Source of the DNA: Aureibaculum flavum
GTDB taxonomy: Bacteria > Bacteroidota > Bacteroidia > Flavobacteriales > Flavobacteriaceae
Length of the DNA stretch: 64,000 bases
Assembly (NCBI RefSeq): GCF_016406085.1
Contig: NZ_JAEHFJ010000002.1
Coordinates: 558,001 to 622,000, forward strand
Reading direction: 5' to 3'
Shown here piece after piece: positions 36,104 through 46,646 of this stretch. The position numbers were made by a program, and so were the translations under genes. How positions within the stretch are numbered: position 1 is the stretch's first letter; the number at the start of each line of letters is the position of its first letter. The notes beneath the pieces are model-generated. The model was not told where the DNA came from, made no database searches, and saw nothing but the letters and a program-made list of their open reading frames with translations.

Positions 36104-38485
36104 TTAATTGGTTGATTTAAACTCTAACTTCCGCTTAAATCCTTTAATTACCTTTTCATTCAAAAGCATAGGTACAAACTCCCCTTTATTATACTTTTCA
36201 GCTTGGTCTTTATAATGTTTACTCAGTACATTACCCGATTGCCCTGTTGGCAATATGCTCATGCTATTTTCTATATCAGAAAAGTCGACAACTCTTCGAG
36301 TTGACGGACCAAATGTAACTTGATAATATCCTGTACTATCCAGCTTAAATCCTAAATTATTTATTACTTCTGAACCTCCATTAATTTCGAAAGGTCCAAC
36401 ATTAAAATAGCTTCGTAATGCCGCAATTTCACCCATAGGATGTTTGTGCTCAACAGTGTGTACTTTATTCCACGTCCATTCATCAATTGATTTCCCCAGT
36501 TGGTTTTCTAAAAAAGAAATCGCATCTTTTATAGATTTAGTAATAATATTTTGTTTTGTTTCTACCTTGCCTTTCGTAGTAATATCATCCCACCAAATGG
36601 AATTGTCTTTTGCCATTTGAAATGCATTCATTCTCTTTTGTAACCGGGTATTTATAAACTGATTAAAACTAGACCCCATTTCATCCTTAAAAGTATTGAC
36701 TAAAAATGTGTATATAAAGCGATTGTAAATCGTCGGAGCGATACTTTCTAACTTATAATTACCATCCCAATTTTGTAAAATTTGAATCGCTTTTTTTTCA
36801 TTATCATTAAAATCATCTGCTTTTATACTTGTTAAAACATTCTCCACTATTGATGGTGTTACAGCACTGGTAACATCATTAATCATAACCATTACATCTT
36901 CTTTGGTGAAATCGTTTTTTGCTTCTAACAATTGTACAATCCGTTTCGCTCTATCTTCAGGTAAATAATAGCCAGGATACAACCTTCCATCAATAGAATC
37001 AGGTTGATTATTGGCGGAATACACATAGTTGCTTTTCGGATTTATGGCTTGAGGGTTCTGAGAAAAGTCTAAATATTCAACTTTTTCATTTGTTCCACTA
37101 GCTCCATTTAATATGACTTTTGGATTTACACTATCATTCAATTTATATAATTTTGCTGCTGCAAACCATGCTACATTGTCATCAGCATCGCCATACATAA
37201 TATTTAAACCCGGAGCATGAATTAATGCAGCGGCCGCTTTAAAATCGTAAAGTGAAATTGAATGAGACATACCGTAGCAAGCATCTAAAAGTTTATTATT
37301 TAATTTGGTATATATCCAATCCATAGCTATAGGTCGCTCATCTGTAATGTGCTCAATAATACCATTCATTAGTGGACCGTGCCTACTTACTTTTATTTGA
37401 TATTTGACCGATTCTGCATCTTTAACTTTTATTTCTTTGTCAATTACCTGATAGGTTTCAAACCCATCAGCTGTTTTATATTCATTTTCATTTTGAGGAT
37501 TATTTTCTTCGTAATAAAAATCCACATCATCGTTTTCAAACATGGTAATACCATAACCGTACGTTCTATTATGACCGAGTAATGGAAATGGAGTTAAGGC
37601 CAAATTATAACCATACAACTCATAATTAGGTGTTTTTATATGCGATTCGTACCAAACCGAAGGTTGACTAAAACCAATATGTGGGTCATTTGCTAATATA
37701 ACTTTACCATTTTTTGTTTTCTCAGCTCCAATAACCCAGCTATTACTTCCAATAAAAGGCGAAATGGGTAAATTTTCATAGATATCATTTACTGCATTGG
37801 CCAATCCTTTTTCTAAAATAGGGTTTACTTCATTTTTAATAAGCGTTGAATTTTCGGTAATGGGTATATTCAGTTCTTTTAAATAATCTGCACCTAATTT
37901 CCCCTTTATTTCTGTCAATAAGGGGTCTGTTTTGTGAGCAATTGCAAAACTGAAGGCCATATAACCAAATACATTATAAACGTCGTTTAAAGTATATTCT
38001 TCTTTGTCTAAACCCACTAAATAAAACTCTATCGGTTTTGGTCCATTTTTAATAAACTGATTGATACCATCTATATAAGCCATGGTCTGTTTATAAGCTT
38101 CAGAGTCTTTGTTTAAGTTGGCAATGGTTTTTGCTGATGCTTCTTCAATGCCTAATCCTGAAAAAAACTTGTCTGTTCTGATTAATTTTTCTCCGAACAA
38201 TTCTGACAGTCGTCCGGCAGCTAATCTTCTAATAACTTCCATTTGCCATAATCTATCTTGGGCATGCACATAGCCTAATGCTCTTCGAGCATCTAACTCA
38301 TTTTCAGCGTAAATATGAGGTACTCCATAATCGTCATAATACACTTCTACCTTATCAGATAATGAGGTTAAGTTTAATTCTCCACTATAAGTAGGTTTTA
38401 AGTGTTGAACAAAAAAGTAAAGAGCAATCCCTATTAAAACAATAAGTAGCACTAAATATTTAAGTAGTTTTTTGACGATTCGCAT
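36104..38485 (-). CDS. Penicillin acylase family protein
   Basis: A 793-residue Ntn hydrolase. A single TM segment or uncleaved signal lies at residues 5-25, so the enzyme faces the periplasm. The alpha chain carries GVPHIYAENELDARRALGYVHAQDRL. The autoprocessing site is FIGSNSWVIG: Ser247 of SNSW would become the N-terminal nucleophile of the beta chain. The family cleaves amide bonds of acylated beta-lactams, acyl-homoserine lactones and other N-acyl compounds; the substrate is unknown. A TATATTTG -7 element lies 18 bp upstream of the start, and a terminator follows. Confidence 0.92.
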   Translation of the reverse strand: MRIVKKLLKYLVLLIVLIGIALYFFVQHLKPTYSGELNLTSLSDKVEVYYDDYGVPHIYAENELDARRALGYVHAQDRLWQMEVIRRLAAGRLSELFGEKLIRTDKFFSGLGIEEASAKTIANLNKDSEAYKQTMAYIDGINQFIKNGPKPIEFYLVGLDKEEYTLNDVYNVFGYMAFSFAIAHKTDPLLTEIKGKLGADYLKELNIPITENSTLIKNEVNPILEKGLANAVNDIYENLPISPFIGSNSWVIGAEKTKNGKVILANDPHIGFSQPSVWYESHIKTPNYELYGYNLALTPFPLLGHNRTYGYGITMFENDDVDFYYEENNPQNENEYKTADGFETYQVIDKEIKVKDAESVKYQIKVSRHGPLMNGIIEHITDERPIAMDWIYTKLNNKLLDACYGMSHSISLYDFKAAAALIHAPGLNIMYGDADDNVAWFAAAKLYKLNDSVNPKVILNGASGTNEKVEYLDFSQNPQAINPKSNYVYSANNQPDSIDGRLYPGYYLPEDRAKRIVQLLEAKNDFTKEDVMVMINDVTSAVTPSIVENVLTSIKADDFNDNEKKAIQILQNWDGNYKLESIAPTIYNRFIYTFLVNTFKDEMGSSFNQFINTRLQKRMNAFQMAKDNSIWWDDITTKGKVETKQNIITKSIKDAISFLENQLGKSIDEWTWNKVHTVEHKHPMGEIAALRSYFNVGPFEINGGSEVINNLGFKLDSTGYYQVTFGPSTRRVVDFSDIENSMSILPTGQSGNVLSKHYKDQAEKYNKGEFVPMLLNEKVIKGFKRKLEFKSTN

Positions 38486-38502
38486 AGGTTAAGATTGTTT
38501 TC

Positions 38503-38510
38503 TCAAATAT
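38503..38510 (-). promoter_or_regulatory. -7 element of the penicillin-acylase gene
   Basis: TATATTTG on the minus strand, 18 bp from the ATG at 38485, giving a leader of about 12 nt. A -33 TTG was not found at the standard distance. Confidence 0.45.
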
Positions 38511-38531
38511 AGGAAAAACCTTGCCGTCTTC

Positions 38532-41500
38532 TTATTTAAAGCCGATAAATGCTTCTTTAGCTTTTATAATGTTAGATACATATAGTCTAAACTCTTCATA
38601 ATCATCAGTAGAAATATTATTCTTAATATCAGTAATCGCATTAATGTCAACTTTCAACTCCTGATCACTTATCAATTTGTAAGAAATGGCGTATGAATGA
38701 GATTTAAAATTGTAAGCAACACTCTCGGGTACCTCAACAAAATTTTTACCTTCAGGAAGTATTATATTATATGATGTATTATAATTATTAATGGTTTCAT
38801 ATTGTGTATACTCAATTGGAAAACTTCTTTTTTGTAAATTAATTATAGAATTTTCGAAAACAACAGAAAGAATTGGTAGTTGAAAAACAATAATAGACCC
38901 TAATTTTTTATTTTCATTATCTAATGCTAGCTTAGTATTATAGCTTATGCTAGACATGCCTCTTTTGGCTTTTATATTATGAATAGTATCAATGACAATG
39001 TTATTATTTAAACTATTTTCAAAATCTTTTTGAAGGTCTTTCTTTATATTCTCATAATTTGGGTTTTCAAATAAACCAACATAATAAGAACTGGCAGCAC
39101 CTGATATTTTTGTATGAACATCCAATTTTATTTTATTATCAACAAATTGGATTGTTGCTTTACTCGAAATTACTGACGGACTATCAGTAGATTCTGGTAA
39201 TTTAAATATATTATTTTCCTTATCTTTTTCAGCTTTATGAGGTATTTCTAAAGCTGTAGCATTTATAAGACTTGTGGGTAATGATTTAAAAGGTAAATTC
39301 TTATTTGTTAATTCCAAATAATACCCTTTATTATCTATCATTACTTTGACTATACAATGATTAAAATCTTGAGAAGGCAATATTGTCGATTTTTGTCCGA
39401 AATCATTGGTTAATATTAATACTAAATTAGAGTCCAAACCCGCTTTTTCAGCCAACGTTACAAATAAAGTAGAAAAATCTTTACAATCGCCAAGTTTCGT
39501 AGAGATTGTCTTTGAAGGTTTCTGAGGAATAAAGCCACTTTGGCGAAACGAAACAGAGCTATAATTAAAGTTATTCATAATGTAGTAATAGATCTTCTTT
39601 GCACGTTCTTCTTGAGATAGCCCCATAATCCCCTGGGGAAATATACTATTATATGCACTTTCAACTTCAGCATTTACAATTTTCTGTGAACGTACTAAAT
39701 CAGAATACCAATTTGATATTTTACTCCAATTTTCTATTGTGCTTATATGAAGATACCGCACAATATCAACATTATTAGGCATATAGCTCTCTTCTTGACT
39801 TATACCAGGGTCATTTTCTAAAACCCATGTGTATTTGGTATACTCACCAACTTTATCTTTGATTAAATCTAACTCTCCATTCGCAATTGTATAATTGATA
39901 TTAATATTTTCTGGAACCAGAATTGTATAACTCGTTTTTAAACATGGGTGAAACGAATCAAATTGATAATAATCGGTATAATCTTTATAAAACCTTCCTG
40001 TACCTATATCAGAATTCTCATATTCTATATAAACAACATCTCCAATTTCTAAACCTTTAAAGACTAAACTACTACCCTTTTTGTCAGCTGGTACTAAACT
40101 TTTATCTTTTTTAACTAATTCAGTTTTTATAAACCTATAATTTCCTGATAAGCCTAAATCATATTCTTTAAACCTTTCTACTCCTGCTTCTGCTGTAATT
40201 TCATAAACAAAAGTAAGTCTATATTTACCTCCACCTTCTGCATATCTTAATACTATGGCATCATCTAACAATATGTTATATCCATAATTATTAGTCTGTA
40301 TTTTATTTCTATTTGTTGCTATATAATTATAAAGATCTTTTATATGCTGCTCTTCTATAACGTCTTTGGTATTAGTCAAATCATGTATCTTTTTACGAAT
40401 ACTATTATTACCACTATCATAAGACAACGATTTTTTATAAAACCTAATGGCTTCATCTTTCTTTCCTTGCTGCACTAAAATATCAGCCTTTAATCTTAAA
40501 GCTTCAAATGAATAATTATAATTCTCAATAGCCTTATTAACAAAAAATAATGCTTTGTCATATTTTTGATAACTAATTAATTTTTTCACAAGTTTGATGA
40601 TTGAATAATTATCGAAACTGAAATTTTTATAAATAGCTTCGTACAATTCAATTACCTTTTCTTTCTCGTTTAATTTTTCATATTTATTAGCAAGTAAAGT
40701 TATAGTTGCATCATCAAAATAGTTCGCATTAATATTCTCTAAAATATTTATTGTTTTTTTATCATCGCTTAAAATTGTTGAATAAAAACTACCATAAAGT
40801 CGTTGCATATATACCCAATCATTCGAAACTTTCATTATTCTATCAAGTGAACTTCTAATGGCTGTTTTGTCCATTTCTCTAGATTCTAATATTAAGTTAC
40901 TTGATAATTTTAATATTTCGTAATTAGTAGCCTTTGAAAATTTATCTAAAAACAACTGTAAATCATCTATAGATAAACTAGAAAGTTTATTATTGTCTTG
41001 CAAATCAAACATTAACGACATATAATAATCAGGATCATCTAAAATCATGTTCTTTTTTAGATTATTAACCGTTGTAATATCATTCTCTAGTGTATACGCC
41101 TGGATAAGGTCTTTTCTTATAAAAGAACTCTTTATATACTTTTCATTAAGAGGTAATAACAACTTTTTTACTTCAGTGTATTTCCCATTTCTAATATAGA
41201 ATGACATTAGTGCATATTTATATAGAAAATCAGAAGGATGTTCCTTTATTTTTTTCTTAAAAAAAGCTTCTACTGGATGTTCCAGTAATTTTGCATCTAA
41301 ATTTACTAAAGTAGATTTGTTGTATTTACTATAATCACTTTTGTCCGTGATATTACTTAATGTTTGCCCTTGCATGTCGGTAATCCTGGCAATCAAATAT
41401 GTAGAGGAAGAACTTTCTGCATTTTTTATCAAGAGTCTATTTACTCCTTTAGATAAATTAAATTCAATATTATAAGCGTCCAAATCAGTATTAACATCAT

Positions 41501-42293
41501 TCGTATTCTCAAGAATTAAGACATCATTTACCCATACTTTAAAGGCAGAAGAATTACCTAGTTTCAATATTACTCTTTGATTAATTTCAGAGGTAATAAA
41601 TGTTTGTGCATAATGAACTCCAGCTCCATATTCAGAGTGGTTAGACATAAACTGGTAAGATTCTTTCCCAATATTTTTAGGCGTATACCAATTTATTTTA
41701 CCATTACTATTTGCATCAAAGTCCAATTCACTATACGGAGTCGTTTCAGGAGCATAAATCACATCTAAACCACTTTGATTTAAATTTTCAAAAACACCAC
41801 AATATTGCCATCTTTTTAAAGCTGGTATATCATCAATGTACGTTTGATATGTATTAAAATCTCGTTTCTCTCTGCTAACAATTGCTTTTAAATAATTGAC
41901 TGCATTTTTAATTGTAGGTGTGCTAATTGTAGTCGTGTTAATTTGTTTCAGAAACCCTCTCGTGGAACTATCAAATCCAGAATGTAAATAATTTTTAAAG
42001 AAAAAGTTTTTATTCCAAAAAGCATAGAGATAATATTCATAATTGTTTTTCTTTAAAATTTCACTTAAGAATTCTTGGTCATTCTCTAATCCTCCATTCT
42101 CCAGAGAAATTATTCTTTTTAGTAATAAACTTTCAATATTACTAACTTCAGTGCCCTTATTATAACTATTTAAAGCTTCTTGTCTCTCATTATTTAATAT
42201 TTGTTTCCATTCCTGAGAAAGCTCTAATTCTTGTGCATTGACAGCTATTGAAAGTAACAATATGACGATACTAAAATATTTCTTCATTCTCAT
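38532..42293 (-). CDS. DUF3857 and transglutaminase-like domain protein with TPR region
   Basis: A 1253-residue exported protein with a signal peptide (MRMKKYFSIVILLLSIAVNAQ). A helical TPR-like region covers about 50-640 (YDKALFFVNKAIENYNYSFEALRLKADILVQQ, split by turns). A DUF3857 beta domain spans about 650-830, and a transglutaminase-like domain about 880-1000. Catalytic candidates are Cys937 in KLGDCKDFS and His979 in DFNHCIVK. At the third triad position there is Glu994 in YYLELT where an Asp is usual. The function of this Bacteroidota family is unknown. It lies downstream of the cox genes, separated by a hairpin, and upstream of the penicillin-acylase gene. Confidence 0.85.
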   Translation of the reverse strand: MRMKKYFSIVILLLSIAVNAQELELSQEWKQILNNERQEALNSYNKGTEVSNIESLLLKRIISLENGGLENDQEFLSEILKKNNYEYYLYAFWNKNFFFKNYLHSGFDSSTRGFLKQINTTTISTPTIKNAVNYLKAIVSREKRDFNTYQTYIDDIPALKRWQYCGVFENLNQSGLDVIYAPETTPYSELDFDANSNGKINWYTPKNIGKESYQFMSNHSEYGAGVHYAQTFITSEINQRVILKLGNSSAFKVWVNDVLILENTNDVNTDLDAYNIEFNLSKGVNRLLIKNAESSSSTYLIARITDMQGQTLSNITDKSDYSKYNKSTLVNLDAKLLEHPVEAFFKKKIKEHPSDFLYKYALMSFYIRNGKYTEVKKLLLPLNEKYIKSSFIRKDLIQAYTLENDITTVNNLKKNMILDDPDYYMSLMFDLQDNNKLSSLSIDDLQLFLDKFSKATNYEILKLSSNLILESREMDKTAIRSSLDRIMKVSNDWVYMQRLYGSFYSTILSDDKKTINILENINANYFDDATITLLANKYEKLNEKEKVIELYEAIYKNFSFDNYSIIKLVKKLISYQKYDKALFFVNKAIENYNYSFEALRLKADILVQQGKKDEAIRFYKKSLSYDSGNNSIRKKIHDLTNTKDVIEEQHIKDLYNYIATNRNKIQTNNYGYNILLDDAIVLRYAEGGGKYRLTFVYEITAEAGVERFKEYDLGLSGNYRFIKTELVKKDKSLVPADKKGSSLVFKGLEIGDVVYIEYENSDIGTGRFYKDYTDYYQFDSFHPCLKTSYTILVPENININYTIANGELDLIKDKVGEYTKYTWVLENDPGISQEESYMPNNVDIVRYLHISTIENWSKISNWYSDLVRSQKIVNAEVESAYNSIFPQGIMGLSQEERAKKIYYYIMNNFNYSSVSFRQSGFIPQKPSKTISTKLGDCKDFSTLFVTLAEKAGLDSNLVLILTNDFGQKSTILPSQDFNHCIVKVMIDNKGYYLELTNKNLPFKSLPTSLINATALEIPHKAEKDKENNIFKLPESTDSPSVISSKATIQFVDNKIKLDVHTKISGAASSYYVGLFENPNYENIKKDLQKDFENSLNNNIVIDTIHNIKAKRGMSSISYNTKLALDNENKKLGSIIVFQLPILSVVFENSIINLQKRSFPIEYTQYETINNYNTSYNIILPEGKNFVEVPESVAYNFKSHSYAISYKLISDQELKVDINAITDIKNNISTDDYEEFRLYVSNIIKAKEAFIGFK

Positions 42294-42309
42294 AAGGTTA
42301 TTTATAACA

Positions 42310-42338
42310 AATCAGCCCTAGTAAAAACTAAGGCTGAT
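42310..42338 (-). terminator. Probable terminator of the act-cox operon
   Basis: AATCAGCC-CTAG and CTA-A-GGCTGATT form a stem with one internal mismatch and a TAAAAA-type loop, just after the coxA stop. The T run on the minus strand is short (TTTGTTAT), so termination may be partial and allow read-through into the 42293 gene. Confidence 0.5.
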
Positions 42339-42364
42339 TATATAATTAAATATTATATTCATTT

Positions 42365-44134
42365 CTAAAATTCTTCTTCGCCATCGCGAATTGGAACTGT
42401 TTGTGGTGTAAAATCTTGTCCACCCCATAGGTCTCCGTTTTCATCAATTTTACTATAGTCATATGGCCAACGGTGCACTGCTGGTATCTCACCTGCCCAG
42501 TTACCATGGATGTGGTCTACTTCAGTAGTCCACTCTAATGTATTTGCATGCCAAGGGTTTTTAGGAGCTCGTTTTCCTTTGTAAATACTAAAGAAAAAGT
42601 TTGCTAAAAATATAATTTGTGCCAATCCACCAATAATAGCAAAGATGGTCATTACTTTATTAATGTGTAATAAATCATCAAAAATTGGGAATGCGGTATT
42701 GTTATAATAACGTCTTGGTAAACCTGCTAGACCAATAAAATGCATTGGAAAAAACACTCCATAGGCAGAAATTGCTGTTAACCAGAAATGTAAATAACCC
42801 AAGTCTTTATTCATCATTTTTCCATACATTTTAGGAAACCAATGATACACACCAGCAAACATTCCAAAAATAGCAGATACACCCATTACTAAGTGGAAGT
42901 GAGCTACTACAAAATAAGTATCATGCACGTTAATATCAATAGCACTATCTCCAAGAATTAATCCTGTTAGCCCTCCTGTAATAAAAGTAGAAACAAAACC
43001 AATAGAATACAACATGGCAGGGTTCATCCGTAAATTACCTTTCCAAATCGTGGTTATCCAGTTAAATGCTTTTACAGCAGATGGTATGGCAATTAATAAG
43101 GTTGTAAATGTAAACACAGAGCCCAAGAATGGATTCATACCTGTTACAAACATATGGTGACCCCAAACGATTGTAGATAAAAATGCAATTGCGATTATAG
43201 AAATAATCATCGCTCTATATCCAAATATTGGTTTACGTGAATTCGTTGCTAATACTTCAGACACAATACCCATTGCAGGTAAAATTACAATGTATACTTC
43301 AGGGTGCCCTAAGAACCAAAACAAGTGTTCAAACAAAACTGGAGAACCTCCTTTATAATGTAATACTTCACCCGCTATATATATGTCTGATAAAAAGAAG
43401 GAAGTACCAAAACTTCTATCCATTATTAATAATAATGCTGCTGACAATAATACTGGAAATGAAACCACACCAATTATTGCAGTAACAAAAAATGCCCAAA
43501 TGGTTAATGGTAACCTTGTCATTTTCATTCCAATAGTTCTCAAATTTAATACCGTTACGATATAGTTTAATGCTCCCATTAAAGATGAAGCAATAAAAAT
43601 AGCCATAGATACTAACCACATCGTCATACCTAATCCAGAACCTGATATTGCCTGAGGTAATGCACTTAATGGAGGATAGATTGTCCAACCAGCATTAGCC
43701 GGTCCTGTTTCAATAAACAATGACAACAACATGATTACACTCGATAAAAAGAATAACCAATATGATAACATATTAAGAAATGGAGATGCCATATCTCTAG
43801 CACCAATTTGAAATGGTATTAAGAGGTTACTAAAAGTACCACTCAATGCTGCCGTTAATACAAAAAATACCATAATGGTACCATGTATTGTAACTAAAGA
43901 TAAATACATATCTGGTGTCATAACACCACCTTCACCAGCTCTACCCAAAAAAGCTTCTATTATGCTAAAAGATTGTTCCGGATACGCTAATTGTAAACGA
44001 AACAACATAGACATAAACACGCCTATACAACCCATAACAATACCTGTAATTAGATACTGCTTAGAAATCATTTTATGATCTTGACTAAAGATGTACTTCG
44101 TTACAAAAGTTTCTTTATGATGATGATCTGACAT
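42365..44134 (-). CDS. coxA: Cytochrome c oxidase subunit I
   Basis: A 589-residue heme-copper oxidase catalytic subunit with about 12 TM helices. The low-spin heme ligand region is VTIHGTIMVFF. The CuB ligands and the cross-linked His-Tyr appear in FWFLGHPEVYIVILP, followed by WGHHMFVTGM. The heme ligand His residues lie in VAHFHLVMG. It reduces oxygen to water and pumps protons. The pre-TM1 segment is His-rich (MSDHHHKE). It is the last gene of the act-cox operon, 22 bp after coxB. Confidence 0.97.
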   Translation of the reverse strand: MSDHHHKETFVTKYIFSQDHKMISKQYLITGIVMGCIGVFMSMLFRLQLAYPEQSFSIIEAFLGRAGEGGVMTPDMYLSLVTIHGTIMVFFVLTAALSGTFSNLLIPFQIGARDMASPFLNMLSYWLFFLSSVIMLLSLFIETGPANAGWTIYPPLSALPQAISGSGLGMTMWLVSMAIFIASSLMGALNYIVTVLNLRTIGMKMTRLPLTIWAFFVTAIIGVVSFPVLLSAALLLIMDRSFGTSFFLSDIYIAGEVLHYKGGSPVLFEHLFWFLGHPEVYIVILPAMGIVSEVLATNSRKPIFGYRAMIISIIAIAFLSTIVWGHHMFVTGMNPFLGSVFTFTTLLIAIPSAVKAFNWITTIWKGNLRMNPAMLYSIGFVSTFITGGLTGLILGDSAIDINVHDTYFVVAHFHLVMGVSAIFGMFAGVYHWFPKMYGKMMNKDLGYLHFWLTAISAYGVFFPMHFIGLAGLPRRYYNNTAFPIFDDLLHINKVMTIFAIIGGLAQIIFLANFFFSIYKGKRAPKNPWHANTLEWTTEVDHIHGNWAGEIPAVHRWPYDYSKIDENGDLWGGQDFTPQTVPIRDGEEEF

Positions 44135-44156
44135 ATTCTAAAATATTTATTTTTTA

Positions 44157-45203
44157 TTATTTATTTTTTATTTGGGCAAAAGTATTTTGAGTTGCTAACC
44201 ATTTATTAAAATCAGCCTCTTCATCAACAACTATTTTCAATTGCATATTGTAATGTGAAGATCCACAAATTTTATTACATAAAATTAGATAATCAAATTC
44301 TACAGCTTCTTCACCTTTTTCCTTTCTAAGTTCGTTGATGGCTTCGAACTTCGCCTTAGTATCCTCATTCAAACGCATTTCAGCAGTTGTTACTACTGGT
44401 GTAAAAGCGATTTCAGTTACCATACCAGGTACAGCATTCATCTGAGCTCTAAAGTGAGGCATAAAAACAGAATGCAATACATCTTGAGAACGAATTTTGA
44501 ATATTACTTTTCTTCCTTTTGGAACATGAAGTTCTTTTACAAACTTACCTTCATTTACAACCAACGGAATATCATCGGCAGAATTCTTATCAGTCATATC
44601 AACACCCATAGTGTTTGTTCCTTCGATAAAACGAACATTCGCAGAACCTAATTGGTTATCTTTTCCAGCGTAACGTGCATCCCATTGAAATTGCTTACCG
44701 TATAATTCTATAAATATTGGATCTTTTGCATCTGACGAATCCATAACATTATTCCATGTCCAAATACCATAGATGATTAATCCTGAAAGTACAATCGTGG
44801 GTATAACTGTCCAAATCGTTTCTAATTTATGGCTATCAGCAAAGAAAAAAGCTTTTCTATCGTCAATTCCTCTATACTTAAAGCTAAAGAAAAATAACAA
44901 AAATTGCATTATAAATTGAACAACCAAAATCAATGTCATGGTCATTACAAACAAGTTGTCTATATGATACCCTTCTTCTGATGCCGATGCTCTTGGTAAC
45001 AATACATCTTTAGCACCATACATGCTATATATCATTAACCCATAAATAAAGCCCATAAGGCCCAACATTAACCATCCGTTAATGTTATTTTCTTTTTCTG
45101 TAGCTGTTTGATTATCAACTTTCGTTAAGCCTAATAATTTTACAAATTGCCAACAAGCAACAATTAAAACTACAAAAATGATAATAAAAAATAGTGCCTT
45201 CAT
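44157..45203 (-). CDS. coxB: Cytochrome c oxidase subunit II
   Basis: A 348-residue CuA subunit that accepts electrons from cytochrome c. Four hydrophobic segments (about 3-20, 43-62, 86-110 and 130-150) precede the periplasmic cupredoxin domain. The CuA site is complete: C-x3-C-x3-H-x2-M in CNKICGSSHYNM near the C-terminus, with an upstream His in DVLHSVFMPHF. It has one or two more membrane segments than the common two-helix type. It lies between actF (19 bp gap) and coxA. Confidence 0.96.
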   Translation of the reverse strand: MKALFFIIIFVVLIVACWQFVKLLGLTKVDNQTATEKENNINGWLMLGLMGFIYGLMIYSMYGAKDVLLPRASASEEGYHIDNLFVMTMTLILVVQFIMQFLLFFFSFKYRGIDDRKAFFFADSHKLETIWTVIPTIVLSGLIIYGIWTWNNVMDSSDAKDPIFIELYGKQFQWDARYAGKDNQLGSANVRFIEGTNTMGVDMTDKNSADDIPLVVNEGKFVKELHVPKGRKVIFKIRSQDVLHSVFMPHFRAQMNAVPGMVTEIAFTPVVTTAEMRLNEDTKAKFEAINELRKEKGEEAVEFDYLILCNKICGSSHYNMQLKIVVDEEADFNKWLATQNTFAQIKNK

Positions 45204-45222
45204 CTGTTATGCTTGATATTTT

Positions 45223-46620
45223 TTAATAATGGAAAACTTCACTTTCTTTAATAAATGGATTCTCTTTAGGAAGCAACGGTGCTTTTGTAAGTGAATTAAA
45301 CACTACAAAAATAAACAATCCTGCAAAGAATAATAATGCTCCTATTTCAGGAATGCCAAAATGCCAATGACTACCTACTGTACCTGGTGCAACCATTACA
45401 AACACATCTAAATAATGACCTGTTAATATAATTAAACCTGCCAATACAACAAACCATGGAATTCTTTTGTAATCACTATTCATTAATACTAAAATAGGAA
45501 ATACAAAATTCATAATTAACATACCAATAAATAAGGGTTGGTATTCGCCTAATAATCTAGGATAAAAATACGTTGCTTCTTCTGGAATATTTGCATACCA
45601 CTGTAACATAAACTGTGCATACCAAAGGTATGTCCAGAAAATACTAAAGGCAAACATATATTTTGCTAAATCATGAATATGACTATCATTAACTTGAGGT
45701 AAAAAACCTCTAGACCTTAGATAAATCGTTACTAATGCTATTACAGTGATTGCTGAAACAAACATACTTGCAAAAACATAGAATGAATATAATTGACTAA
45801 ACCAGTGATGATCAATAGACATTAACCAGTCAAATGCCATAAATAATTCTGACACTAAGAATACCACTAGGAATACTACAGAAAGATTAAAACTCCTTTT
45901 GAAATATTTTAAATCACCAGACTCATCTTGTAATCTAGAATTTTTAAGGATAAAATGTCTAAAACCAATCCAGATTGAAACGTAAATAACAGCACGTATT
46001 AAAAAACCTGGTATGTTTAACCACCAATCTTTTGTTTCCATAGCAAAATCAAAATTTGCCGCTGTTGGGTCTGCACTAGCATACATCCATGCAAACATGT
46101 GATTACCATGCATTGCTGATGCTACTAAAAAGGCTAGTACTATTAATGAACCAATCCCTATATAGCCTGTAACACCTTCCATAACTCTAAACAATAATGG
46201 CGACCAACCTGCACTTGCTGCTCTTTGAATGGCATAATACACCAACGCACAAACACTGATCAGTAAAAAGAAAATCATAGGTACATAAATAGCAGTCCAA
46301 GGTCTATTCTGAGCCTGCATTAATACATGTTCGTAATGTCCAGCATCATCACCATGCTCACCTGCAGCTTCATGATCGTTCTCTGTGGCATGTTCGCCTT
46401 TTATTGCACCCGTTACTTCATGAACATCTTTGGAAGCATGGTCGTCAACTTCTGTATGCTCTGCAGTGGCAGCTCCATGCGAATCTTCCGCATTATGCAT
46501 CATTGCTTTTACGTCATCAACGGTTTTTGGTGCTGTGAAAAAGCCATAACCTATACCTAAAGCACCAATAATAATTAGTACTAATGAAAAGGTCTTTAAT
46601 CTACTTGAAAATGTGTACAT
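45223..46620 (-). CDS. actF: Alternative complex III subunit ActF (quinol:cytochrome c oxidoreductase)
   Basis: A 465-residue integral-membrane subunit with about ten TM helices, related to NrfD/ActC. Together they form the quinol-binding membrane core of alternative complex III. TM1 (about 11-30) is followed by an unusual His/Asp/Glu-rich segment (residues 42-98, ten His). The first conserved segment then begins MQAQNRPWTAIYVPMIFF. It is placed between actE (26 bp) and coxB (19 bp) in the operon. The family call rests on position, topology and the conserved QNRPW motif. Confidence 0.9.
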   Translation of the reverse strand: MYTFSSRLKTFSLVLIIIGALGIGYGFFTAPKTVDDVKAMMHNAEDSHGAATAEHTEVDDHASKDVHEVTGAIKGEHATENDHEAAGEHGDDAGHYEHVLMQAQNRPWTAIYVPMIFFLLISVCALVYYAIQRAASAGWSPLLFRVMEGVTGYIGIGSLIVLAFLVASAMHGNHMFAWMYASADPTAANFDFAMETKDWWLNIPGFLIRAVIYVSIWIGFRHFILKNSRLQDESGDLKYFKRSFNLSVVFLVVFLVSELFMAFDWLMSIDHHWFSQLYSFYVFASMFVSAITVIALVTIYLRSRGFLPQVNDSHIHDLAKYMFAFSIFWTYLWYAQFMLQWYANIPEEATYFYPRLLGEYQPLFIGMLIMNFVFPILVLMNSDYKRIPWFVVLAGLIILTGHYLDVFVMVAPGTVGSHWHFGIPEIGALLFFAGLFIFVVFNSLTKAPLLPKENPFIKESEVFHY

Positions 46621-46646
46621 ATCTTTTAATTCTTGCTAAATCAATA

